This document shows positions 34,795 through 42,929 of a stretch of 64,000 nucleotides of DNA, in pieces. A program made the translations under genes and the position numbers. Location of the stretch: assembly GCA_963764955.1 (NCBI GenBank), contig CAVXVE010000017.1, forward strand, positions 1 through 64,000, written 5' to 3'. The notes beneath the pieces are model-generated. The model searched no databases. It was not told the origin of the DNA and was given only the letters and a program-made list of their open reading frames with translations. How positions within the stretch are numbered: position 1 is the first letter of the stretch; each line of letters starts with the position of its first letter. This DNA comes from Roseiarcus sp963764955 (GTDB taxonomy: Bacteria; Pseudomonadota; Alphaproteobacteria; Rhizobiales; Beijerinckiaceae).

Positions 34795-35149
34795 GCTGTT
34801 CTCCTTCGATTCCGGACGTGGCGTCGGGCGACTGAAGGCTCTGCAGATAGGCGTCCAAGCGATCGAGACTGCGTTCGGTCGAGGCTTTGAGCTCGTCGAT
34901 CCAGTTGGTCACGTTCTCAATCGGCGCAGCTTCGAGCTTGCAGGGCCGCCACTGCGCGTCGCGGCTCCGGCTGATGAGCCCGCCGCGCTCCAGGCTCTTG
35001 AGATGCTTCGTCATTGCCGGACCGCTCAATTTGAGCGGCTTGGCCAGCTCCTGAACGGACGTCTGTCCAAGGCTCAAACGAGCCAGGATCGCGCGGCGCG
35101 CAGGATGCGCGAGCGCGGCGAACGTCAAGCTGAGCGGGTCGGCGGCCAC
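34760..35149 (-). CDS. ArsR-family transcriptional regulator
   Basis: A 129-residue winged-helix regulator: TFAALAHPARRAILARLSLG, the recognition region VQELAKPLKLSGPAMTKHLK and wing ERGGLISRSRDAQWRPCKLE. It lacks the metal-binding ELCVCDL motif of ArsR/SmtB sensors, as usual in regulators paired with AHSA1 proteins. It probably represses its own two-gene unit. The last 20 or so residues overlap the next gene. Confidence 0.85.
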   Translation of the reverse strand: MAADPLSLTFAALAHPARRAILARLSLGQTSVQELAKPLKLSGPAMTKHLKSLERGGLISRSRDAQWRPCKLEAAPIENVTNWIDELKASTERSLDRLDAYLQSLQSPDATSGIEGEQRAGNRSLLDFA

Positions 35150-35336
35150 TATTTCACCAAGAGGTAAATTAACTTAAAGGTGTAATACGGAGCCAAGGCG
35201 AGCCTGTCAAGCCGTCCGCGGACGCGGTCTTCGATCCGCGTTCGTGCGCGCGCCAGCCGGTGAAAACTTGTCAAGCTCAGCCGTACGGGCCAAGAGGGGC
35301 GGGCCGCCCCGCGCGAATCGAAACTTCGGAAGCTTG

Positions 35337-36666
35337 ATGCGTCTGTCCCGCTATTTCCTGCCGATCCTCAAGGAGACGCCCAAAGAGGCCGAGATCGTCT
35401 CGCATCGGCTGATGCTGCGCGCCGGCATGATCCGCCAGGAGGCGGCCGGCAGCTACGCCTGGCTGCCGCTTGGCGTCCGGGTCCTGCACAAGATCTGCGC
35501 CATCGTCCGCGAGGAGCAGAACCGCGCCGGCGCGATCGAGGTCCTGATGCCGACCATCCAGTCGGCCGATCTCTGGCGCGAATCCGGACGCTACGACGAT
35601 TACGGCAAGGAAATGCTGCGCATCCGCGACCGGCACGACCGCGACATGCTGTACGGGCCGACCAACGAAGAGATGATCACCGAGATCTTCCGCGCCTCGG
35701 TGCGCTCCTACAAGGATCTGCCGCTCAATCTCTATCACATCCAGTGGAAGTTCCGCGACGAGGTGAGGCCGCGCTTCGGCGTGATGCGCTCGCGCGAGTT
35801 TCTGATGAAGGACGCCTACACCTTCGACCTCGATCAGGCGGGCGCGCGCCATTCCTACAACAAGATGTTCACCGCTTACCTGCGCACGTTCGCGCGGTTC
35901 GGCCTCACCGCCATTCCGATGCGCGCCGAATCCGGCCCGATCGGCGGCGACCTTTCGCCATGAGTTCGTCATTCTCGCCTCGACCGGTGAGAGCGAAGTG
36001 TTCTGCCACCGCGACTATCTCGCGTTTCAGACGCCGCCCGAGGACATCGATTTCGACAACGTCCAGACGATGCAGGGGGTTGTCGACAAGTGGACCTCGC
36101 TCTACGCCGCGACGTCCGACAAGCACGACGCGGCCGCGTTCGAGCAGCTCGATCCGAAAGACCGGATTTCCGCCCGCGGAATCGAGGTCGGCCATATTTT
36201 CTACTTCGGAACCAAATACTCGGCTCCCATGAAGGCGGTGGTCAATGGACCGGACGGCAAGGAGCAGCCTGTGCATATGGGCTCGTATGGCATCGGCCCG
36301 ACCCGGCTCGCCGCGGCCCTGATCGAGGCCAACCACGACGAGAACGGCCCGATCTGGCCGGAAGCCGCCGCGCCGTTTCGGGTCGGGCTCATCAATCTCA
36401 AAGTTGGCGACGCCGCCTGCGACGGCGCTTCGGCGCGCATCTATGCGGCGCTCGCGAAGGCCGGCGTCGACGTGCTCTATGACGACCGCGACGAGCGGCC
36501 GGGAGCGAAATTCGCCGCCATGGATCTCGTCGGCGCGCCTCATCAGGTCATCATCGGCCCGAAGAGCCTTGGCGAGGGCAAGGTCGAGGTGAAGAACCGC
36601 CGCGGCGGCGAGCGCGAGCTGATCAGCGTCGATGCGGCCATCGCGCGATTGAGCGGGCAGGCGTGA
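35337..36666 (+). pseudogene. proS: Proline-tRNA ligase, single frameshift (probable sequence error)
   Basis: Class II synthetase charging tRNA-Pro. Motif 1 and the N-terminal domain are in the first frame (RLSRYFLPILKETPKEAEIV, LYGPTNEEMITEIFR, IQWKFRDEVRPRFGVMRSRE). After GPIGGDLS the frame is lost at about 35955-35960 (TCGCCATGAG where TCGCATGAG is expected). The rest, from HEFVILASTGESEVFCH on, is in the next frame to 36666 and includes the anticodon-binding domain (YDDRDERPGAKFAAMDLVG). The total of about 442 residues is the normal short alphaproteobacterial form without the editing insertion. The gene is essential, so one extra base in the read is the likeliest cause. Confidence 0.85.
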
Positions 36667-36680
36667 TGAAGCGCGTCGGC

Positions 36681-36772
36681 CGTCATTGCGAGCCGAAGCG
36701 AAGCAATCCAGGGGAGCATAAGGCGCCCTTCGATCTCTGGATTGCTTCGTCGCTTCTCTCCTCGCAATGACG
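36681..36772. repeat. 92-base palindromic intergenic element
   Basis: Perfect outer arms CGTCATTGCGAG (36681-36692) and CTCGCAATGACG (36761-36772), and inner arms AAGCAATCCAG and CTGGATTGCTT. This is the kind of 'CGTCATTGCGAG...AAGCAATCCAG' repeat common in alphaproteobacterial genomes. It sits between proS and lolC. Confidence 0.75.
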
Positions 36773-36797
36773 GCATGAGACACACAGGGCGCGCGCG

Positions 36798-38096
36798 TTG
36801 ACTTCCGTCGCACTGGAAGCGCACGCGCCCCAGACGGCTCCGGCGACGAGGGCGTTCTCGGCTTTCGAGTGGATGGTCGCCTTTCGCTATCTTCGCGCGC
36901 GCAACGCCCAGCGCTCGATCTCGGTAATCGCCGGATTCTCGTTCCTCGGCATTGTGCTTGGCGTCGCGGCGCTGATCGTCGTCATGGCGGTGATGAACGG
37001 CTTCCGCCACGATCTCATGGAGAAGATGATCGGCCTCAACGGCCACATGTTCCTGCAGGCGGTCGAGACGCCGCTCACCGACTACGACGCGGTGACCGAG
37101 CGGGTGAGCAAGGTTCCCGGCGTCACTCTGGCGCTGCCGCTGGTCGAGGGGCAGGCGTTCGCGACCTCCCCCTATGGCTCGTCCGGTGCGCTGGTCCGCG
37201 GCATTCGCGGCAGCGATCTTGAGCGTCTGCCCGGAATCGCCGACCACATCACCCAGGGCTCGCTCAAAGGTTTCGATTCGGGCCAGGGCGTGGCGGTCGG
37301 CTCCAAGCTCGCCGAACACCTGAGCTTGAGGGTCGGCGACAAGATCTCCATCATCGCGCCGCATGGCGCGGATACGCCGTTCGGCGTCACGCCGCGCATG
37401 AAGAGCTATACCGTCGCGGCCATCTTCCAGATCGGCATGACGACCTTCGACAACACCTTCATCTTCATGCCGCTCTCCGAGGCGCAGACCTTCTTCAATG
37501 AGGACGGCGAGGCGAGCGTGATCGAGGTCTATGTCGCCGATCCCGACAATATCGACGCGATGCGGCAGAAGATCGAGGCGGCCCAGGGGCGCCCGATGAT
37601 CGACACCGACTGGCGCCAGCTCAACCGCAGCTTCTTCGACGTGCTGGCGGTCGAGAGCAATGTGATGTTCGCCATTCTGACGCTGATCATGCTGGTGGCC
37701 GCGCTCAACATCATCTCCGGCCTTATCATGCTGGTGCAGGACAAGGCGCGCGCGATCGCGGTTCTGCGCACGATGGGGGCGACGCGTGGGGCGATCATGC
37801 GCATCTTTCTCATCACCGGCGCGACCATCGGCTTCGTCGGCACCGCCGTCGGCCTCGCGCTCGGGCTCCTTGTCGCCCACAATGTCGAGCCGATCCGAAA
37901 AGGCTTAAGCTGGATCACCGGCGAGAATCTCTTTCCCTCCGAATTCTATTTCCTGTCGCAATTGCCCTCGCGGGTCGAGCCGCGCGACGTTGTCGCCGTC
38001 GTCGCGATGGCGCTCGTCCTGTCGCTCGCGGCGACGATCTATCCGTCCTGGCGCGCGGCCAAGCTCGATCCGGTCGAGGCGCTGCGTTATGAATGA
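36798..38096 (+). CDS. lolC: Lipoprotein-releasing ABC transporter permease LolC/E
   Basis: Inner-membrane permease that extracts outer-membrane lipoproteins for LolA. Of 432 residues there are four membrane helices: one near 40-65 (ISVIAGFSFLGIVLGVAALI), a large periplasmic domain, then three near 290-415 with the FtsX-type core (FAILTLIMLVAALNIISGLI, GATIGFVGTAVGLALGLLVA). The C-terminus YPSWRAAKLDPVEALRYE is typical. TTG start at 36798. The next gene overlaps by 8 bases. The order proS-lolC-lolD is conserved in alphaproteobacteria. Confidence 0.9.
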   Translation: MTSVALEAHAPQTAPATRAFSAFEWMVAFRYLRARNAQRSISVIAGFSFLGIVLGVAALIVVMAVMNGFRHDLMEKMIGLNGHMFLQAVETPLTDYDAVTERVSKVPGVTLALPLVEGQAFATSPYGSSGALVRGIRGSDLERLPGIADHITQGSLKGFDSGQGVAVGSKLAEHLSLRVGDKISIIAPHGADTPFGVTPRMKSYTVAAIFQIGMTTFDNTFIFMPLSEAQTFFNEDGEASVIEVYVADPDNIDAMRQKIEAAQGRPMIDTDWRQLNRSFFDVLAVESNVMFAILTLIMLVAALNIISGLIMLVQDKARAIAVLRTMGATRGAIMRIFLITGATIGFVGTAVGLALGLLVAHNVEPIRKGLSWITGENLFPSEFYFLSQLPSRVEPRDVVAVVAMALVLSLAATIYPSWRAAKLDPVEALRYE

Positions 38097-38784
38097 TCAG
38101 GCGCGCATCGCCGCGCTTGCGCTCGAAGGGGTCGAGCGCCGCTATGGGCGGGGCGACACGATTGTCGAGGTCTTGAGCGGCGCGACCCTCGAGCTCTCGC
38201 CGGGACAGTCGGTGGCGCTTGTCGCGCCGTCCGGCGCAGGCAAGTCGACGCTTCTCCATCTGGCCGGCCTATTGGAGCGGCCGGACGCGGGCGAAGTGAG
38301 AATTGGCGGCGCCGCGACCTCCACCATGAGCGACGACAAGCGAACGGCGCTGAGGCGCACGGAAATCGGCTTCGTCTACCAGTTCCATCACCTGCTGCCG
38401 GAGTTTTCGGCGCTCGAGAATCTCGTCCTGCCGCAGATGATCGCAGGCCTTTCGCGCGCGCAGGCCGCGGCGCGCGGGCGCGAGTTGCTCGCTTATCTCG
38501 GTCTTGGTCAGCGCGAGACCCATCGCCCGGCGGAATTGTCCGGCGGCGAGCAGCAGCGCGTCGCCATCGCGCGCGCGGTCGCCAATGGCCCACGAGTCCT
38601 ACTTGCGGATGAGCCGACCGGCAATCTCGATCCGAAGACCGCCGATCATGTGTTCGGCACCCTCGCGCAACTCGTCAAGGCGAGCGGCCTCGCGGCCCTC
38701 GTCGCCACGCACAACATGGACATCGCCGCCCGCATGGACCGCCGCGTCACGATCCGCGACGGACGGGTGAGCGAGATGGGGTAG
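38089..38784 (+). CDS. lolD: Lipoprotein-releasing ABC transporter ATPase LolD
   Basis: ATPase partner of LolC, 231 residues. Walker A APSGAGKSTLLHLAG, Q-loop YQFHHLLPEFSALEN, signature LSGGEQQRVAIARA, Walker B RVLLADEPTGNLD and switch His in ATHNMDIA are all intact. ATG 38089 overlaps the lolC end, so the genes are coupled. Confidence 0.92.
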   Translation: MNDQARIAALALEGVERRYGRGDTIVEVLSGATLELSPGQSVALVAPSGAGKSTLLHLAGLLERPDAGEVRIGGAATSTMSDDKRTALRRTEIGFVYQFHHLLPEFSALENLVLPQMIAGLSRAQAAARGRELLAYLGLGQRETHRPAELSGGEQQRVAIARAVANGPRVLLADEPTGNLDPKTADHVFGTLAQLVKASGLAALVATHNMDIAARMDRRVTIRDGRVSEMG

Positions 38785-38855
38785 GGTTCCCGCGCCGTCC
38801 GCGGCGCCGACGCATGCGATTCCGCTCCAGCGTCTTCGCATCATCCGGTATTCCG

Positions 38856-38884
38856 TTGACCGGCTTTTCTCTGGCATGTTAGCT
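38856..38884 (+). promoter_or_regulatory. Candidate promoter and operator half-site of first binding-protein gene
   Basis: TTGACC (38856) and TTAGCT (38879) are 17 bases apart. CATGTTAGC at 38875 is the same nine bases as one half of the operator at 41800-41820. Confidence 0.4.
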
Positions 38885-38994
38885 CTCGCCGCCTGGAGCG
38901 GCGGTCTTTACCGCCCGGCGCGCCATCAAGGACAAGCGCAAATGTTTGAGCGCGCCCAATGCGCTTGACATGCAATCTGAGGGAGGACCTGTTC

Positions 38995-40011
38995 ATGAAC
39001 CGCAACGTCTCGATGCTCGCACTGGCCGCAGCGGCCGGGCTTTTCGCCGCGCCGGTCTCGGCCGACACGAGCGACAAGAAAATCGCCTTCTCCAACAATT
39101 ACGCCGGCAATTCCTGGCGCCAGGCGATGCTGAAGAGCTACGACCTCGTCACCAAGAAAGCGGTGGCCGACAAGGTCGTTGCGGCGGCTGACGTGTTCAC
39201 CACAGCGGACAAGGAAGTGCCGACCCAGGCGGCGCAGATCCAGAACCTTATTCTGCAGGGCTATAACGCGATCGTCATCAACGCCGCTTCGCCTGACGCT
39301 CTGAACGGCGCGATCAAGCAGGCCTGTGACGCCGGCATCGTCGTCGTCTCGTTCGACGGCATCGTCACCGAGCCCTGCGCCTACCGTGTCGTGGTCGACT
39401 TCAAGGACATGGGTAAGCAAGAGGTCGAGCAGATGGCGAAATTCGAGCCCAAGGGTGGAAACCTGCTCGAGATCCGCGGCCTTGCCGGAACCTCGATCGA
39501 CGACGCCATCCATGCCGGAATTCTCGAGGGCGTGAAGGCGCATCCCGATTTCAAGATCGTCTCCTCGGTCACCGGCGACTGGGACCAGACGACCGCGCAG
39601 AAGGCGGTTGCGACCGTTCTGCCCTCGCTGCCGCCGATCGTCGGCGTCGTCGATCAGGGTGGCGACGGCTATGGCGCCGCCCAGGCCTTCGCCGCCGCCG
39701 GCAAGCCGCGTCCGACCATCATCGAGGGCAATCGCCAGGACGAATTGCAGTGGTGGAAGGAGCAGAAGGAGAAGGACGGCTACAAGACCTGGTCAGCCTC
39801 GATCGCGCCCGGCGTCTCGACCCTCGCATTCTGGGTCGCGCAACAGGTGCTCGACGGCAAGAAGGTCCCCCACGACCTGCTCGTGCCCTATCTCGCCTTC
39901 ACCCAGGACGATTTCGAGAAGGAATTACCGAATATCCCGAAGGGCGGCGTCGCGAGCCATGAATACACTCAGGCTGACGCCATCGCCGCGATCAAGGCCA
40001 ACGAGAAGTAA
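38995..40011 (+). CDS. Sugar ABC transporter substrate-binding protein 1
   Basis: A periplasmic RbsB-like (Periplasmic_binding_4) protein of 338 residues: signal peptide (SMLALAAAAGLFAAPVSA), then KKIAFSNNYAGNSWRQAMLK, QIQNLILQGYNAIVINAASP and VSSVTGDWDQTTAQKAVAT. AGGGAGG 8 bases before ATG 38995. It is nearly the same protein as that encoded at 41860, with most positions equal, but has no ATPase or permease gene directly after it. The ligand is probably a sugar or sugar acid, judged from the family and the neighbouring lyase. Confidence 0.8.
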   Translation: MNRNVSMLALAAAAGLFAAPVSADTSDKKIAFSNNYAGNSWRQAMLKSYDLVTKKAVADKVVAAADVFTTADKEVPTQAAQIQNLILQGYNAIVINAASPDALNGAIKQACDAGIVVVSFDGIVTEPCAYRVVVDFKDMGKQEVEQMAKFEPKGGNLLEIRGLAGTSIDDAIHAGILEGVKAHPDFKIVSSVTGDWDQTTAQKAVATVLPSLPPIVGVVDQGGDGYGAAQAFAAAGKPRPTIIEGNRQDELQWWKEQKEKDGYKTWSASIAPGVSTLAFWVAQQVLDGKKVPHDLLVPYLAFTQDDFEKELPNIPKGGVASHEYTQADAIAAIKANEK

Positions 40012-40051
40012 GCCGGCCTGCAGGGGGGCGGCGTCGAGCCGCCGCGCCTCC

Positions 40052-40999
40052 TTACGCCGTCGCTTTCGCCTTCGGCTGCGCGGCCGCGATCCTGGCGCGA
40101 TATGCGTCCGATCCCGCCATGATTGCATCGACGATCGCGTCGAGCGCCCAGAAACGCTCGCGCACGTCGAAGTCGATCACCCGGCAGCGGATCGACGTCA
40201 GCGTGCCGAGACGCTGATGGCAAATCTTGGCGAGCGCCGGATAGCCGAACGCCTCCGACAAGGCCGCCGTCACCAGGAAGCTTGCAAGCTCGCGCCAAAG
40301 CTCGCTCTCGCCCGAGCGGTAGAGCCACGCGTAAAGGTCGGGGTGCAGGTTGGTGGAGACGCCGGAGAAGCCGCGCGAGCCCGCGCGCATCGCGGGCGCG
40401 GCGATTGCCGCGTTGGCGTTGATGAGCGCGAAGTTTGAGCCTTTGGCCATGGCGAGGCGCCGCTTGACGGTCGCCAGATCGCAGCTCACGTCCTTCATCA
40501 TCGTGAACCGGCGCGTGTCGAGGCAGATGCGGAATTCTTCGTCGCTCAACAGGCGCCGGTAGGGCGCCGGACATTCGTAGAGGCCGAGCGGAAGATCGGA
40601 TGGCAAGGCTTCGAGCAGGGCCCCGAGCCTTGAGCGAAAATCCGCCGTCCCGCCATTCGGCGGATCGAGCCGATTGGTGACGAGCACCAGGCCGTCGGCG
40701 CCCACGTCCGCCATGGTGGTCAGCTCTTCGATCTGGTCCGCAAGCGTCTCGCTCACGTGGCCGGACGCCACGACCGGCGCGCGCCCTTTCGTCTGGCGGA
40801 CGACGAACCGCGCGATCGACGCGCGCTCCGCGAGGCTCAGGTATTGCATCTCGCTCGATTGGCAGACGGCGAACAAAGCGTCGACGCCATTGGCGAGATA
40901 CCATTCGATCAGCCGTTCGAGACTGGCGTAATCGACCTCGCCTTCGTCGGTGAACGGGGTGAGCATCACGGCGACGACGCCGCTGACGGAGCGTGGCAT
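40052..40999 (-). CDS. DapA/NanA family lyase or dehydratase
   Basis: A 315-residue TIM-barrel enzyme of the dihydrodipicolinate synthase superfamily, which works through a Schiff-base Lys: VVAVMLTPFTDEGEVDYASL at the start, then DGLVLVTNRLDPPN, LPLGLYECPAPYRRL (the YxxP active-site region) and TMMKDVSCDL with the Lys. Such enzymes cleave or dehydrate keto-sugar acids. It is cotranscribed with the GntR regulator (4 bases apart) and flanked by the two binding-protein genes, so it probably acts on the imported compound. It is not lysine-biosynthetic DapA by context. Confidence 0.8.
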   Translation of the reverse strand: MPRSVSGVVAVMLTPFTDEGEVDYASLERLIEWYLANGVDALFAVCQSSEMQYLSLAERASIARFVVRQTKGRAPVVASGHVSETLADQIEELTTMADVGADGLVLVTNRLDPPNGGTADFRSRLGALLEALPSDLPLGLYECPAPYRRLLSDEEFRICLDTRRFTMMKDVSCDLATVKRRLAMAKGSNFALINANAAIAAPAMRAGSRGFSGVSTNLHPDLYAWLYRSGESELWRELASFLVTAALSEAFGYPALAKICHQRLGTLTSIRCRVIDFDVRERFWALDAIVDAIMAGSDAYRARIAAAQPKAKATA

Positions 41000-41002
41000 G
41001 CG

Positions 41003-41704
41003 CTAGATCTCCTGACTTGCGACGGCGCCGACCGAGATGCGTGCGCTCGTGTCGTCTTCAAGCCCGAGCGCGACCCGCATCGAGCGATCGATATGCGCGC
41101 GGACAGCGGCGACGGAGGCCTCAGCGTCTTTCGCTTTCAGCGCCTCGATGATCCTCATATGCTCGCGCATGACCAGTCCAATGTTGATCCCGGTGACCCG
41201 CAGCCGCTGCTGCGAGGCCATGCGCACCTTGATCGAGTTGACCCGATAGACCTCGGCGGCGAGCTCGTTGTCGAGGAAACCGATCAGCGCGTCGTGCATC
41301 GCCCAGTCGATCCGCTGGGCCTCGTTCGCCACGGCCTCGGGCAGGGGGTCGGCCATTCTGTCCAGGATCGCGCGATGCTCAGCCTCGACCCGCTCCAGAA
41401 AGCCCGCGGAAGCATGCCGCGCGGCCTCCGCCACCGCTTCCGATTCGAGAATCCGCCGCAAGCGGTACGCGTTGCGCACGAAGCGCACGTCGATGGCCAC
41501 GATCTGCAACCCCCGCTGCCTCAGCGTCGCGATCAGCCCATCCGCCTCGAGCCGTGGTATGGCCTCGCGCACCGCGCCGAGCGGCAGGCCGCAGAGCTCG
41601 ACCAGCTCGCGCTGGGTGACGAACTGACCCGGCAGCAGCTGGCGGAACACCAGCCGCTCGACGATCGCCTCGTAGGCTTGCAGCCTCAGCGGCGGCGCGC
41701 TCAC
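41003..41704 (-). CDS. GntR-family regulator (FadR/FCD type)
   Basis: A 233-residue regulator: N-terminal winged helix (RLVFRQLLPGQFVTQRELVE, LGAVREAIPRLEADGLIATL) and an all-helical FCD ligand-binding domain (RRILESEAVAEAARHA, MREHMRIIEALKAKDAEASV) with the conserved Asp/His metal site residues (DWAMHDALI, REHMRII). The palindrome at 41800-41820 upstream of the divergent transporter gene is the likely operator. The inducer is probably the transported sugar acid or a product. Confidence 0.85.
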   Translation of the reverse strand: MSAPPLRLQAYEAIVERLVFRQLLPGQFVTQRELVELCGLPLGAVREAIPRLEADGLIATLRQRGLQIVAIDVRFVRNAYRLRRILESEAVAEAARHASAGFLERVEAEHRAILDRMADPLPEAVANEAQRIDWAMHDALIGFLDNELAAEVYRVNSIKVRMASQQRLRVTGINIGLVMREHMRIIEALKAKDAEASVAAVRAHIDRSMRVALGLEDDTSARISVGAVASQEI

Positions 41705-41768
41705 CTTATCCTCCTGACGCCCTCGGACGGCGGCGCCGGAGCTGCGGGGCCGGCCCCGGTCACATCGC

Positions 41769-41820
41769 TTGACACAATCCGTCCACGGTGATGTAACAGT
41801 GACATGTTAGCGACATGTCA
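41769..41820 (+). promoter_or_regulatory. Promoter with GntR operator palindrome
   Basis: TTGACA (41769-41774) and TGTAAC (41792-41797) are 17 bases apart. Directly after lies the perfect palindrome TGACATGT, 5 bases, ACATGTCA (41800-41820), covering the likely transcription start. It sits between the divergent regulator and binding-protein genes. Confidence 0.65.
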
Positions 41821-41859
41821 GCAAGCGCTAACGAAAATCAGTCTGGGAGGATCGAACTC

Positions 41860-42879
41860 ATGAACCGTGCTCAACTCGTGACGGCGACGGCGGCGGCCCT
41901 CGTCCTCTCGGCCGGTGCCTCGCTCGCCGACACATCGCAGAAGAAGATCGCCTTCTCGAACAATTACGCCGGCAATTCCTGGCGCCAGGCGATGCTGAAG
42001 AGCTACGACATCGTGACCAAGAAGGCGGTCGACGATAAGGTGGTCGCCGCAGCGGATGTGTTCACGACCGCGGACAAGGAAGTGCCGACCCAGGCCGCGC
42101 AGATCCAGAACTTGATCCTGCAGGGCTACGACGCCATCGTCATCAATTCCGCTTCGCCGGACGCTCTCAACGGCGCGATCAAGCAAGCCTGCGACGCGGG
42201 CATCGTCGTCGTCTCCTTCGACGGCGTCGTCACCGAGCCCTGCGCCTATCGCATCGTCGTCGACTTCAAGGACTACGGTAGAAAGGAGGTCGAGCACATG
42301 GCCGAGCTCGTGTCCCAGGGCGGCAATCTCCTCGAGATCCGCGGCCTGGCGGGAACCGGAATCGACGCGGCTGTTCACGAGGGGATCATCGAGGGCGTGA
42401 AAGCGCACCCGGAATTCAAGATCGTGAGCTCGGTGACCGGCGACTGGGATCAGACAACGGCGCAGAAGGCGGTCGCGACCGCCCTGCCTTCGCTTCCTAC
42501 GATCGTCGGCGTCGTCGACCAGGGCGGCGACGCCTATGGCGCGGCGCAGGCGTTCGCCGCGGCGGGCAGACCGCGCCCGGAGATCATGATGGGCAATCGC
42601 CAGGACGAGTTCGTCTACTGGAAGGAACAGAAGGACAAGGACGGTTACAAGAGCTGGTCCAGCTCGATCGCGCCCGGCACATCGACTCTCGCCTTCTGGG
42701 TCGCGCAGCAGATTCTTGACGGCAACAAGAACATCCCGCACGATCTCGTCGTGCCCGCGCTCGAGTTCACTCAGGACACGTTCGAGGCCGCGCTGCCGAA
42801 CATTCAGAAGGGCGGCGTGGCCAGCCATGAGTATACGCAAGCGGACGCTATCGCCGCCATCAAGGCGAATATGAAGTAG
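41860..42879 (+). CDS. Sugar ABC transporter substrate-binding protein 2
   Basis: A 339-residue periplasmic binding protein, paralogue of the one at 38995: signal peptide (LVTATAAALVLSAGASLA), then KKIAFSNNYAGNSWRQAMLK and TAFTTADKEVPT-like VFTTADKEVPTQAAQIQNL. GGGAGG 9 bases before ATG 41860. It is followed by the ATPase and two permease genes, so this copy is the main receptor of the transporter. The differences from copy 1 include the QGG/KGG loop and the lobe near EFVYWKEQKDKDGY. Confidence 0.85.
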   Translation: MNRAQLVTATAAALVLSAGASLADTSQKKIAFSNNYAGNSWRQAMLKSYDIVTKKAVDDKVVAAADVFTTADKEVPTQAAQIQNLILQGYDAIVINSASPDALNGAIKQACDAGIVVVSFDGVVTEPCAYRIVVDFKDYGRKEVEHMAELVSQGGNLLEIRGLAGTGIDAAVHEGIIEGVKAHPEFKIVSSVTGDWDQTTAQKAVATALPSLPTIVGVVDQGGDAYGAAQAFAAAGRPRPEIMMGNRQDEFVYWKEQKDKDGYKSWSSSIAPGTSTLAFWVAQQILDGNKNIPHDLVVPALEFTQDTFEAALPNIQKGGVASHEYTQADAIAAIKANMK

Positions 42880-42929
42880 ACGACGGGGAGCAGGCGGCGC
42901 GTCCCCCGCGCACCGGGGACGACAAAACA

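Noticed and set aside
36543..37880. 445-codon open frame on the minus strand
   Set aside because: Shadow of lolC and the end of proS; Asp/Arg/His-rich composition typical of antisense frames.
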